From Glycine soja (taxonomy: Eukaryota > Streptophyta > Magnoliopsida > Fabales > Fabaceae), in contig NC_041019.1 of assembly GCF_004193775.1 (NCBI RefSeq), forward strand, positions 13,921,020-13,985,019: a stretch of 64,000 bases of DNA. Direction: 5' to 3'. The notes under the pieces are model-generated. The model was given only the letters and a program-made list of their open reading frames with translations, was not told the origin of the DNA and did no database searches. The position numbers and the translations under genes were made by a program. Of this stretch, positions 1-9,859 are shown piece after piece. Every line of letters begins with the position of its first letter. The stretch's first letter is position 1.

Positions 1-95
1 GAAAACAAACAACTATATCAAGCAGATTGAAAGAAAAGGAATAAGATGGTTACAAGATCTAATCTGAAAGTAAAAATAAATAAATATCAGGATAC

Positions 96-381
96 TTTGT
101 CTAAAATTGTTGCTGATAATTGTTCTCTTAAGTAGTTCATCTGACAAGCATCAAGTGTTGTTGACTCAAAATAAAGCCACTGATCTATGATTACTCTAAC
201 TACATCATCAGAAGACAAAGACTCGTGTTCCTCTGTACAATCCTTTGTTGGAGCAACAATGATCTCTTTGGAAAGCAAGAATAATGGAAGTAGTCTAACA
301 ACAGTACAGTTCCTTATGCACATGCCGCAGTCATGGCTAGTTATCTCATTCTCATCATATACAACTAGAGAGAAATAAAAA
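96..381 (-). pseudogene. Helicase exon: end of OB fold
   Basis: This is the rest of the exon split by the solo LTR. It encodes FYFSLVVYDENEITSHDCGM and an IRNCTVVRLLPL stretch, matching the OB-fold end of DExH6-type proteins (VYDE...G.M.IRNCT). Removing the LTR and one copy of its 5-bp duplication joins SPQES directly to FYFSLVVYDE in frame. A donor-like AAA|GTATC at 91-96 suggests that the exon ends here and the gene continues before base 1; otherwise a TGA follows at 87-89. Confidence 0.8.
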
Positions 382-386
382 CTTTC
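382..386. repeat. Target site duplication CTTTC, left copy
   Basis: CTTTC directly precedes the solo LTR and is repeated at 1917-1921 directly after it. Five bases is the usual duplication for copia and many gypsy integrases. Confidence 0.85.
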
Positions 387-683
387 TGTAGAAGCAAGCT
401 TCATTGCTTCATGATGATGAATCAAGATTGATTCAAGGTGTTTTGATGATAACAAAGATGATGACAAAAAGCCCATGAGAATGATTTCAAGATTGAGTCA
501 AGAACAATTCAAGAATCAAGAGAAGTTTCAAGTTTCAAGTTTTCAAGAATCAAGAATAATCAAGAACAAGATTCAAGAATCAAGAAAAGACTCAATCAAG
601 ATAAGTACTAAAAAGTTTTTCAAAACATTGAGTAGCACCTGAATTTTTCACAAAACCTTTTACCAAAGAATTTTTACTTTCTG

Positions 684-925
684 GTAATCGATTACCAGTT
701 TATTGTAATCGATTACCAGTAGCAAAGATTGTTTTCAAAAAGCTTTCAACTGAATTTACAACATTCCAATTGATTTCAAAATGGTGTAATCGATTACAAT
801 GATTTGGTAATCGATTACTAGTGTGTTTGAACGTTGAAATTCAAATTCAAATGTGATGAGTCACATCCTTTCACAAAAATGCTTTGTGTAATCGATTACA
901 ATGATTTGATAATCGATTACCAGTG
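684..925. repeat. Cluster of TAATCGATTA palindromes in the LTR
   Basis: Six copies of the self-complementary core (A/G)TAATCGATTAC(C/A) lie in about 240 bp, near 683, 705, 784, 806, 889 and 909. The second LTR of this family has fewer, around 34640-34745. Such palindromic units sit in the LTR upstream part, where transcription signals lie, so protein binding or small-RNA targeting are possible roles. The sequence shows only the repeats. Confidence 0.8.
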
Positions 926-1437
926 ATAAGTTTTGAATAAAAATCAAAAGATGTAACTCTTCCAATGGTTTTCAAGTTTTTCTAAAAGTTATAACTCTTC
1001 TATTGGTTTTCTTGACCAGACATGAAGAGTCTATAAAAGCAAGACCTTAACTTGCATTTTAAATACAATTGAATACATTGATTTCAATCCTTTACAACCC
1101 TTGAGTCTCTTTGAACATTTCTTCTTCTTCTTCCTTTGTTAAAAGCTTTCTTAAGTTTTCTGGTTTTCAAAACCTTGAAAACAAAACTTGTGCTATTCAT
1201 CTTTTTCATTCCCTTCTCCCTTTGCCAAAAAAAATTCACCAAGGACTAACCGCCTGAATTCTTTTATGTCTCCCTTCTCCCTTGTCAAAGAATTCAAAAC
1301 GACATAGTCTGAGAATTCTTTTGATTCTTCCCTTTCCCATAAACAAAAGATTTCAAAGGACTAACCGCCTGAGAATTCTTTTGTTTCCCCATTCACAAAG
1401 TTTCAAAGGACTAACTGCCTGAGAACTTTGTCTTAAC

Positions 1438-1596
1438 ACATTGGAGGGTACATCCTTTGTGGTACAAGTAGAGGGTACATCTACTTGGGTTGTTGTGACT
1501 GAGAACAAGAGAGGGTACATCTCTTGTGGATCAGTTCTAGTGGAGGGTACATCCACTAAGTTGTTCAAAGAGAACAAGGGAGGGTACATCCCTTGT
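1438..1596 (+). repeat. Array of five hairpins with constant GGGTACA loop
   Basis: Five units share the heptamer GGGTACA flanked by complementary arms that differ from unit to unit: 1438-1460 (two mismatches), 1465-1487 (CAAGTAGA/TCTACTTG), 1505-1527 (ACAAGAGA/TCTCTTGT), 1538-1558 (TAGTGGA/TCCACTA) and 1574-1596 (ACAAGGGA/TCCCTTGT). Four of the five arms pair perfectly over 7-8 bp. The array lies 0.3 kb before the LTR end, in what would be transcribed R/U5. Function unknown. Confidence 0.85.
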
Positions 1597-1921
1597 GGAT
1601 CTTTTCCTGTAAAGGAATTTACAAGGTTGAAAAGAAATCTCAAGGACCGTAGGTTGCTTGGGGACTGGATGTAGGCACGGGTTGTTGTCGAACCAGTATA
1701 AAACTCTTGTGTGTTTATCTTCTTCTTCCCTACTCTTTTAATTTCCACTGTGCACTTTAATTATCACTTTTACTTTTGGTTAAGTTTCTATCTTTGTTCT
1801 TTATTTTCTTAACATTATAGTAAAAGCCAAAGAAGGATAATTTTTAATTAGTAAAGGTCTAGTAATAATTAATTCAACCCCCCTTCTTAATTATTCCGAG
1901 GCCACTTGATCCAACACTTTC

Positions 1922-2594
1922 CTGTGGTGACAACTCAGAATTTATAGAATGACTATTTAAGGAAACATTATTGCCACTTTTAGTTTTAACAAAAATCTTT
2001 TTTCCACTTTTGGAAGGAAAAAACAGTTTCCCAACCATTGGATACATCCCTGCTACCAAAACAACTTTAAGTATACCAGGATCGTGGGCATTTGAGCAAT
2101 AGCTTGTAAACTGCCCATGAATAAGCCCATTCTGATATAGTTCTGCTGCTAAATTCTTACGCATACCAGATAACTTGTTCATAATGCTTTGAGAAACAAA
2201 GTACTGAGAACAAAACCGTGATTCTAGACCCATTTCCTTTGAATTATGCCAGCATTCAAATGCTGCTACTATAGCAAACTGGTCACCACAACCCCCATAC
2301 AAAGAACCAAGCTCAGATCTAGCAGCTGAAGCTCTCTTCTTTTCATCAGGTAAAATGGGATGCACAAATGGATCATTAAACTCGAATGCACAAGCAAGAG
2401 TTAAAGCTGGATCAAGACATATCATCAATATGGAAAAAATAAGCATCCTGCCTGTTGATGGATGAATAGGAAGACAGCCAAGCTTCTGCCCTAGCTGAGT
2501 GAGTTGTTCATCAACTGACAATGCCCCAATCTCTTGAAGAACTCCAACAGCATTTCGTACAGACTCAGAACCTGGAGGATCTAATGTCCAATCT
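1922..2594 (-). pseudogene. Helicase exon: HA2 and start of OB fold
   Basis: Minus-strand reading from about 2594 downward gives DWTLDPPGSESVRNAVGVL, then the winged-helix/HA2 stretch (LTQLGQKLGCLPIHPSTGRM, LDPALTLACAFEFNDPF, SLYGGCGDQFA) and the first strands of the C-terminal OB fold. HA2 and OB domains follow the RecA domains in DEAH/RHA helicases and help bind RNA. A plausible acceptor is TTCTAAG at 2595-2600. The frame is open to the point where the solo LTR begins at 1916 and resumes past it at 381. Confidence 0.85.
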
Positions 2595-2604
2595 CTTAGA
2601 AGGA

Positions 2605-3912
2605 TTCATCAATGGCAGAAAACAATTTTGCTGTGTCCACTTCCTCTCATCATTCACATCAATCTTTTCCTTCGATTTCAGAAAAGCTTGATGATTCCAA
2701 CTATCTATTCTGGTGTCATCAAGTAGAACCAATGATAAAATCTCACAAGCTTCATCGATTTGTAGTGAATCCTTCAATCTGGATGCAGGAATTGAAAATC
2801 CTGCACATGAAATTTGCGAACAGCAAGATCAGGTTCTGTTAACCAGGCTTCATTCGACATTATTGAAGATGATCCTTTCTCAAGTGCTTGAATTTCACTC
2901 ATTCCTATCAATTCTGGGAGAAGATTCACGACTACTTCCATTTGCATACACAAGCTCGAGCTCATCAATTGCGCATGTAGAAGCTCCAGCAATTAGATGC
3001 CAACAATGCCTTTTTAAATGGTGTCCTTCAAGAGGAAGTCTACATGACTCAACCTCCTGGTTTTGAGCACGAGAATAAGGGTCTTGTTTGCAAGCTAAAC
3101 AAGGCTATCTATGGCCTAAAACAAGCCCCAAGGGCATGGTTTGAAAAGCTCAAGAGCACTCTCCTCTCCTACAGTTTCCAACCCAGCAAATGTGATGCCT
3201 AACTCGTTGTCTACAAGGATTTGTTTACTGTGGTTTATATGTTGGTGTATGTACATGACATTATTGCCACTGGCAGCAATCCCATCTTCATCAAATCCTT
3301 AGTTTCCAAGCTGAATTTGGAGTTATCTCAAAGATTTGGGTGACCTTGATTATTTTTTGTGCATAGAGGTCAAGGGTCAGTCCAATGGCTCTCTTTTACT
3401 TACCCAATCTAAGTACATTAGGGATTTGTTGACTAAGACTGAAATGGATGAGGTCAATCCCATCTCTTCTCCCATGCTTGGTGGCTGTAAGCTCTCCAAA
3501 GCAGCTTCTGAAGACTTTGTTGATCCTACACTCTACAAGTCAGTAGTTGGTGCATTGCAGTATGCAACAATTACTAGGCCAGAAATCAGTTTTTCGATCA
3601 ACAAAGTCTGCCAATTCATGGGTGCTCCCACTGAACAACATTGGCAAGCAGTAAAGAGAATATTGAGGTATCTTAAAGGCACCGTTCACTATGGTTTGTC
3701 TTTACAACCTAATTAGTGGAAAATAGCTCCACATATAGGAATCACCAATATATACTTAGAGTTTTGGTTCTTTAATCCATCATGATTAGTATTGTATTAG
3801 GGAACCAAACCTCCACATGGGAGACTTCATTGGTGATTGTAAAAATCACAGTACAACTTGTATTGAAACTTATCTAATATATAATATTATTTTTGCAGAT
3901 CCAAAAAAAAAA
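2605..3912 (+). mobile_element. Copia deletion derivative: gag start fused to reverse transcriptase
   Basis: Position 2612 opens with a gag-type N-terminus (MAENNFAVS..., then KLDDSNYLFW), typical of plant copia elements. By about 2985 the sequence has moved straight into the RT thumb/finger region ([17 protein letters not shown]) and RNase H start, ending near 3716. Protease, integrase and most of gag are missing. The catalytic YVDD box reads YVHD, and stops and a frameshift near 3340 interrupt the frame. No LTR is seen at the 5' side. A run of 12 A residues at 3901-3912 ends the block. It lies next to helicase exon sequence, probably in an intron. Confidence 0.7.
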
Positions 3913-4262
3913 ACTCTAATAATACAACAGTGAGGGAAAGACAAAAAAAAAGTATGAAAAGCAAAAAATAAAGAGGGAGGCAAAGCAAGGAAGTAAAATT
4001 CAACAATCTTGGTTATTTATCAGAGTCTCTTAAAAAATCCTTCTCTAAGCACAACACTTAAAAAACTACCCATAACCCAAGAGTACTGATAAGGATGAAA
4101 TTGTACTTGAAAAGTTTTGGTGACAGAAAAAGAGGGGAAGACATAGTTTGGCATCAATAAAAGATTGGAATTGAAATATACTTGAGGAGAAATATTCCCC
4201 CTTTGTTCTCAAATACCAAAATTCTGTTACCCTAAAATTTGGGTAGAATGAAAGAAATTAAC
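3913..4262. other. Intron-like AT-rich sequence, no gene seen
   Basis: This stretch lies between the copia derivative and the LINE. It has no coding signal on either strand that I recognise, and is read as intron of the helicase gene. Confidence 0.5.
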
Positions 4263-4289
4263 TTACAGGTCATTTTTTTTATCGGCAAA

Positions 4290-4293
<4 letters not shown>

Positions 4294-4335
<42 letters not shown>
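4294..4335. repeat. (AT)n microsatellite
   Basis: About 21 uninterrupted AT dinucleotides next to the LINE tail, possibly grown from the tail sequence. Confidence 0.95.
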
Positions 4336-4339
<4 letters not shown>

Positions 4340-4489
4340 AAGTACCAGAGGTACAAAGATACATAGTTGAGATAGACCATACAATTGGTTCCGTATATCA
4401 GACTTAGCACAGTCTCGATAGGAACCAAACGATGGCTATGAACATAAGGCTGTATATACTGTTATCCTATGCTGCTATCCTCAGCTAAT

Positions 4490-6030
4490 AGACAAAACCA
4501 TTCCTAAGATTACTCGACCATTGGTTAAAATGCATTGTAAAATCTTTCTCCAAACTTCTAAGCCAAGTCCAAAGTAAGAATATTGCATCTTCAAACACTT
4601 TGTTGCCATTGAATGTTACGTTGGCAAACAATATGTTGTTCCTATGCTGCCATGTGGACCATGTCAAAGCTAGCCACCAGCACTGCCACCTATTGACCCT
4701 TATGCCCACAGCCAAAACAGATGCATGTTGGAGAAAATGTTGCTTTGGGGTTTGTGGGAAAAGACCTTGTATATTCAACCAAGACAGGGATTCCCACCAA
4801 ATAGGTTGGATTTTGTTGCAGTGGATAAACAAGTGGGCTGAATCCTCCTCCATGTTTCTGCAGAATGGACAAGACAAGTCATTGGTCTGCACCTGCCGCC
4901 TTTGTAAGTTTGTTCCTGTTGGCAACCTGTCTCTGAGTAACCTCCAGGCAAAGACTGAAATTTTGCTTGGGATCTTTATTTTCCATAGTTCCTCAAAACA
5001 TTATTTTGACTCTCCTCGACTGTTTCCCCCTTAACATATTGTAAGCACTTTGTGCCAAATAATTGCCGCTTGGATTTGCCTTCCACACCCACTCATCACT
5101 TCTATGTTGCTGTATTATCTTGCCTTCAACATCTCTTAGGAAACTAAAAACTGTGGCAATCTCATTGTCGAATAGTGGCCTCCTCCATATGAAATCCCAC
5201 TCTCATCCTATGTCCTTTTGATCTCCCATCTTCCTAATGATTTGATTTTGCTGGCAAGAAATGAGATATAATCTAGGGTATTTTGCTGATAATGTTTCCT
5301 CCCAACTAACCCATATATCCTCCCAGAACTTGATCCTATCACCACATCCAACCCTCCACATCGTTCCATTTTGGAGAGCCCGTCCCTGTTGCATGTGAAG
5401 AAAAGCCATTTTTAAGTCCCTCCACCATATTAATTCATTGGTAACTCTAGATGTTGTATCCAGGCTCCTCCAACCACCATATTTTGACTCCAATACCCTA
5501 GCCCATAGTTGTCCTCCAACCCTCCACATCGTTCCATTTTGAAAGTCTTAATGTCCTTGAGGCCTAGTCCTTCTTTTTCTTTTGGTAGGCACACGGTCTC
5601 CCACTTAATCTAAGCAATCTTGTTATGCTCAGGTCTGCCACCCCAAAGGAATCTTCGTTGTAAGCTCACCAGCTTATCCACCACTCTATTAGGGACCCTA
5701 AAAAATGAAAAGAAGTAAATGGGAATCGATGTTAGTCTCGACTGTATAAGGGTCACTCTCCCCCCAAAGGAAACGTGTCTTTGCTTCCACTTAGCTAATT
5801 TTCTCTCACACTTATTAATGATGGGATCCTACAACTGACATCGCCTCGGGTTTGCCCCAATGGGTATGCCCAAGTACACAAAAGGAATGGCCAACAAATT
5901 ACAATTCAAGTAATTGGCTGCAAGTTGCTTCCACTGATCAAGCACTCTTATTGCTCCAAAACTGCTTTTTGCAAAGTTAATTTTGAGACCTGGTGCGAGT
6001 TCGAAAGTCCTCAGGATAGATTTAATAACC
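4490..6030 (-). pseudogene. LINE C-terminal region (RT thumb and zinc-binding RT-associated domain)
   Basis: Minus-strand codons run from SILRTFELAPGLKINFAKS (near 6025) through FVYLGIPIGANPRR, the VTLIQSRLTSIPIYFFSFF stretch and RRFLWGG, to a terminal domain with CPFCRNMEEDSAHLFIHC (near 4850), the zf-RVT cysteine/histidine pattern. Stops at about 5828, 5570 and 5200 break the frame. This is the usual order downstream of the RT core in plant L1 elements, which confirms that the nested insert simply interrupted one LINE. Confidence 0.8.
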
Positions 6031-6905
6031 TGATGGAAGCTTGCTTGTGGGGCTTCTATGGAGGCTGGATCTTTGAGCTTCAATGGTGATTTTCCACCAT
6101 GGAGATGCAGCGGAAGACAAAGGAGAATAGGTGAGAGGAGGCGCCATCCACTAGGGAATAAGCCATGGAAGAAGGAGCTTCACCACCAAAATGAGCCTTG
6201 GATAAAAAGCTTGGAGAGGATGCTTCAATGGAGGAAAAGAAAGAGGGAGAGAAAGAGAGAGGGGGGAGCACGAAATTGAAGGAAGAAAAAGGGAGAGAAG
6301 TTGAACTTTGAGTTGTGTCTCACAAGACTCTCATTCATCAAAGTTACAACAAGTGTTACACATGCTTCTATTTATAGACTAGGTAGCTTCCTTGAGAAGC
6401 TTTCTTGAGAAAAATTCCTTGAGAAGCTTCTTTGAGAAAACTTCCTTGAGAAGCTAAAGCTTAGCTACACACACCCCTCTCATAACTAAGCTCACCTCCT
6501 TGAGAAGCTTCCTTAAGAAGATTCCTAAAGAAGCTAGAGCTTAGCTACACATACCTCTCTAATAGCTAAGCTCACCTCCTTGAGATGAGAAGCTAGACCA
6601 TAGCTACACACACCCAATAATAGCTAATCTCACCCCCATGACAAAATACATGAAAATACAAAAAAAGTCCCTACTACAAAGACTACTCAAAATGCCCCGA
6701 AATACAAGGCTAAAACCCTATACTACTAGAATGGCCAAAATACAAGGCCCAAACGAAGGAAAAACCTATTCTAATATTTACATAGATAAGCGCGCTCTTA
6801 CTTAGCCCATGGGTTCGAAATCTACCCTAAGGCTCATGAGAACCCTAAGGCCTTCCCTTGGATCTCTAGCCCAATCTACTTGGAGTCTTCTATCCAATGC
6901 CTTTG
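6028..6905. mobile_element. Unclassified insert within the LINE, with internal minisatellite
   Basis: LINE coding sequence stops at about 6028 and resumes at about 6912. The shared bases ATAACCT on both sides (6026-6032 and about 6930) look like a target duplication. The insert holds a CCACCATGG-type start, a purine-rich GGGAGAGAAAGAGAGAGGGG tract near 6250, a TATTTATAGA stretch near 6370, and three diverged tandem copies of a unit containing AGCTTAGCTACACACACC with CTTGAGAAGCTT blocks (6395-6640). It encodes no recognisable protein. I recall similar repeats in soybean, but cannot assign a class. Confidence 0.55.
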
Positions 6906-7690
6906 CGGGGTAGGATTGCATCATAACCTTGACATTCTCCATTGTTGCCTCACCAAAGAAAATTGTGTCATCCGCGTATTGGAGTATGCTTATTCTTACA
7001 TTGTTTGAACCCACTGGAAAACCTCTGAACAAGTTTTTCTCCATAGCTTTCTTCAACAACCTATTTAGAGCTTCAACAACCACATTAAAGAGAAGGGGTG
7101 CTAATGGATCCCCTTGCCTGAGTTCTCTTTGTGGAATGAACTCAGCTGAGGGGCTTCCATTCACTAGAATCGAAATAGATGCAGATCTTAAACACCCCTC
7201 AATCCATTTGATCCATTTGGAGCTAAAGCATGTTCTTCTCAGCATGTATAACAAGAAATCCCATGATACTGAATCATATGCCTTCTCATAGTCTACTTTA
7301 AACACAAGGCATGATTTTTTGCTCCTTTTAGCTTCTTCGATCACCTCATTTGCTATCATCAAATTGTGTAACAGATTTCAACCCCCTACGAAAGCAGATT
7401 GGGTTTCATCAATTATGAGCGGCATCACCATCTTCATTCTTTTAGCCAACAGCTTGGCCACTATCTTGCACATACAGCCTATTAAAGAAATAGGTCTATA
7501 ATCATTTAGGAGTTGTGGGTCAGCCATCTTTGGAATTAGGGCTATAAAAGATGCATTACAACCCCTTGGGAAAGTTCCATTTGCATGGAATTCAGCTAGA
7601 AACTGAAGGACATCAGGTTTGAGTATATGCCAGAATTTCTTGATGAACTTGAAGTTTAGTCCATCTGGGCCTGGACTTTTGTCACTCCCA
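6802..7690 (-). pseudogene. LINE reverse transcriptase domain
   Basis: From about 7690 down to 6905 the minus strand carries the non-LTR RT core: KSPGPDGLNFKFIKKFWH, a TFPRGCNASFIALIPK stretch, FKVDYEKAYDSVSWDFLLYM, the catalytic ILQYADDTIFFGEA box near 6960, and the segment before KVM. After codon KVM (about 6915) the frame enters the foreign insert; the natural continuation (SILRTFELAPGLKINFAKS) lies at 5960-6030. An in-frame stop near 7390 and the insertion disable it. RT of this type primes on nicked target DNA. Confidence 0.85.
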
Positions 7691-8263
7691 CAGTCCCTTA
7701 TAGCCTATTTTACTTCTTCCTCTTGAAAATATCCCTGCAGCATATCATTTTGTGGTTGATCAATAGTCTGAAAAGAGATTCCATCCAGCCGGGGTCTATG
7801 ATGATCAGGTTCTTGAAATCTTTGCAAGAAAAACAATCTGACTTCCTCTTTCACTCGTGCTGGCTTGTAAATCCAGGTTCCATCAGACATGATTCATTTT
7901 AGAGAATTGTTCCTGCGATTAGCATTCATCAACAAGTGAAAGCAACGTGAGTTGCAATCGCCTTCTTTGATCCATCTAGGCCTCGCCTTCTACCTTGGAA
8001 GAGACTCATGCGATTGAGCAGCTACCCATAATGCTTCCTGTAGCTGTTTCTTTGTCAACACTTCTTGGGGAGATAGTTGTCTATGGATTGTATCCTCTTC
8101 CATCTTGTTTAAGTCAGCCTCAATCTTCTTGACCTTCTTAAGAGTATCTCCGAATTTTCCCTATTCCAAATCTTCAGCCTTTCTTTGAGTCTTTTTATTT
8201 TTTCTTTAAGCACAAAACCTCCCCATCCCCACTGCTGATTGGAATTCCAGCGTTACAGGTCAT

Positions 8264-8667
8264 AAAAAGACATATTTGACATTTCATTTATTTCTTATAT
8301 GATTTAACTCCCAAGCAAGATAACAGAGTTCTATATATTCCTTTATTAATCTTCCAAATCCATCTCACCCTCTCTAGTGTAAAATTCATGCATTTATATT
8401 TATTTATAGCATACTCTGCTCATTCTACTAAAAATATAATTAATAATTACTAACTATAATTCCTTCAGCTAAAGGAAACCAACCCATTGGGATCACCTAA
8501 TATAGAATCATTGTGAATTCTCTGATGTAGCATAAAAACCATTTCTTTTTCTCATTTTTTGATATTTATCTCATTACATTTTTGGGAGATTATACAGAAC
8601 TTTATCCTTCTATAATGGAATATAAGAATCACTAAATTTTCAGATATCAATTAGGGAAGCTGAATAC
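8264..8667. other. Helicase intron sequence, no other feature seen
   Basis: AT-rich DNA between the LINE and the exon donor at 8668. It contains no open coding signal. Confidence 0.6.
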
Positions 8668-9493
8668 CTGTAGACAAAGCTCCTCAATAAGCATTCTCTT
8701 AATTTCAGGAACCTGAAAATCTGGCAAGGAAGCTACTTGAACTTTTGAATATAGACGATAACAAATTCCAGGATGACAACGACTAGCACATCCCTCTCTT
8801 TGCTTAGCACTTGCTTTAGAAATCCAAGATGATTGGAGAGTAAACACATTATGATAAGGATCATAACTTTTTTCTTTCACAAGCCCAATGTCTATAACAT
8901 ACACTATATCATCAAGAGTCACAGCAGTTTCAGCAATATTGGTATAGAGAAAATTTTGCGGCAACCAAGGCTTGGGGGCATAAAATCCTGCTCTTGCTCA
9001 ATGGCTGCATACATATTTTTTTTATCAATTGCTCTATCAGAACAACATCAACAACTTTAGGGTTGACTGTCGCAAGATATTTATCTAGTAAATTCTTCCC
9101 TTCTTGGTTGGAAAAATCATTATCCATGTGCTTCTTCAGCAATTCAACAGCTACTTGTTGATTTTCCTTCTCAGAAATCTCCAACGCAGTTGTTCCATCT
9201 TTGGCTCTTAAATGACAGTTTGCCCCTAAAGATAAGAGCATGCACATATCACCTACTTTACCTTTTCTAGCAAAAACCATTAATGGATTGAGGCCAATTA
9301 ATGAATGCTGATAATCAAAGACCTTTGGGCTAGCTTTTGAATAAACAAGCTCTAACAGTGAGCACCACTCATCATTAGACCAAGCCAAATTAATCGCATC
9401 ATCTAGAGACAACTTTTCTACCTGACTTAGCTCATGGTTATCTGCTCCTGATTTTATAATAGAAAGTACATCCTCCAAGTAGTAAGTTTTGAC
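8668..9493 (-). pseudogene. Helicase exon: ankyrin block joined to damaged RecA domain 2
   Basis: The exon opens after GTCGTCAG|GTCAAAAC with VKTYYLEDVLSII and runs through about two ankyrin repeats (LNPLMVFARKGKVGDMCMLL; DGTTALEISEKENQQVAVELL). The reading then breaks. After the IEQLIKK region the expected motif IV stretch is absent and a different frame resumes with PPSLGCRKI. Near 8950 one base is missing relative to the expected codons, shifting the frame into TNIAETAVTLDDIVYVID (motif V). Motif VI reads QREGCASR instead of the usual QRxGRAGR, losing an arginine needed for ATP hydrolysis in this superfamily. The exon ends CTACAG|GTATTC. The domain identity is seen directly; the size of the deletion is inferred from the family. 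Confidence 0.8.
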
Positions 9494-9583
9494 CTGACGA
9501 CAGAGCAAGTAGACATTGCAGTCAAATGAAACTAGTTGGTAGTTTATTCACAAACGAATACTGTATAGTGTATATATAGGTAC

Positions 9584-9673
9584 CGGATATGTGAGCCCTG
9601 GAACATAGATAATTGGGCAGACACCAAAATATTGAGAAAATCTTGCAGCATCAACACTGGCACTCATTAGTAT
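9584..9673 (-). pseudogene. Helicase exon with motif III
   Basis: A 90-bp, 30-codon exon between ATTACAG|ATACTAATG and TATCCG|GTACC on the minus strand. It encodes the [16 protein letters not shown] segment. Motif III in this family is usually SAT; here it reads SAS. The stretch then runs through the conserved P-G-x-T-Y-P sequence, after which ankyrin-bearing members begin their ankyrin block. That block follows in exon 8668-9493. Confidence 0.85.
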
Positions 9674-9825
9674 CTGTAATATCACAACAACAGGAGGGAA
9701 GATAAAGGTTACAAAGATTGGTAAAAAAAGTTGAAAAATGATATGCATATTCAGTTATGAATTAAATAATCAATTGACTGGATGAAAAAGAAACAAATAA
9801 ATCAATATAAGAACATTGAACAGAC

Positions 9826-9859
9826 CAGACATAGGTGGGGATTTGAAGGGAGCATCTCT
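9826..9859 (-). pseudogene. Helicase micro-exon between motifs II and III
   Basis: A 34-bp exon on the minus strand bounded by TATGCAG|AGAGATG and GTCTG|GTCTG. It encodes REMLPSNPHLCL, which fits the segment just before motif III in DExH6-type helicases. Its phase matches both neighbours: one base completes the arginine codon of exon 16215-16267, and it ends on a codon boundary. Confidence 0.8.

Larger units (their letters stand above)
387..1916 (+). mobile_element. Solo LTR (1.53 kb) inside a helicase exon
   Basis: The unit starts TGTAGAAGC and ends GATCCAACA, and is flanked by the direct repeat CTTTC at 382-386 and 1917-1921. No internal retrotransposon sequence lies on either side; helicase codons resume immediately. 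A second LTR of the same family in the same orientation lies at 34279-35848 and is preceded by a polypurine tract, which fixes the LTR start. The LTR holds simple TCAAGAATCAAGA tracts, six copies of a TAATCGATTA palindrome, a tract of TAACCGCCTGAGAATTC repeats and a hairpin array near its end. I believe it is a copia-type (SIRE/Maximus-like) soybean LTR; the family name is inference. Solo LTRs normally arise by recombination between the two LTRs of one element. Confidence 0.9.
4274..8252 (-). mobile_element. LINE (L1-type non-LTR retrotransposon), 5' truncated, with nested insert
   Basis: The flanks carry an 11-bp direct repeat, TTACAGGTCAT, at 4263-4273 and 8253-8263. A poly-T run at 4273-4280 is the poly-A tail of the minus-strand element. 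The 5' end, including endonuclease, is missing; the sequence starts upstream of the RT domain. Minus-strand reading gives RT motifs (KSPGPDG, ISLIG, VDYEKAYDSV, LRQGDPLAPLLF, QYADD), then a gap filled by an unrelated insert at about 6028-6905, then the C-terminal part with a zinc-binding RT-associated region (about 4490-5990). Several stops and frameshifts show that it is inactive. Confidence 0.9.

Noticed and set aside
1353..1748. 131-residue frame on the minus strand and 77-residue frame on the plus strand in the LTR
   Set aside because: They overlap the hairpin array inside an LTR. The repeated peptides come from the DNA repeat, and the second LTR does not keep the frame.
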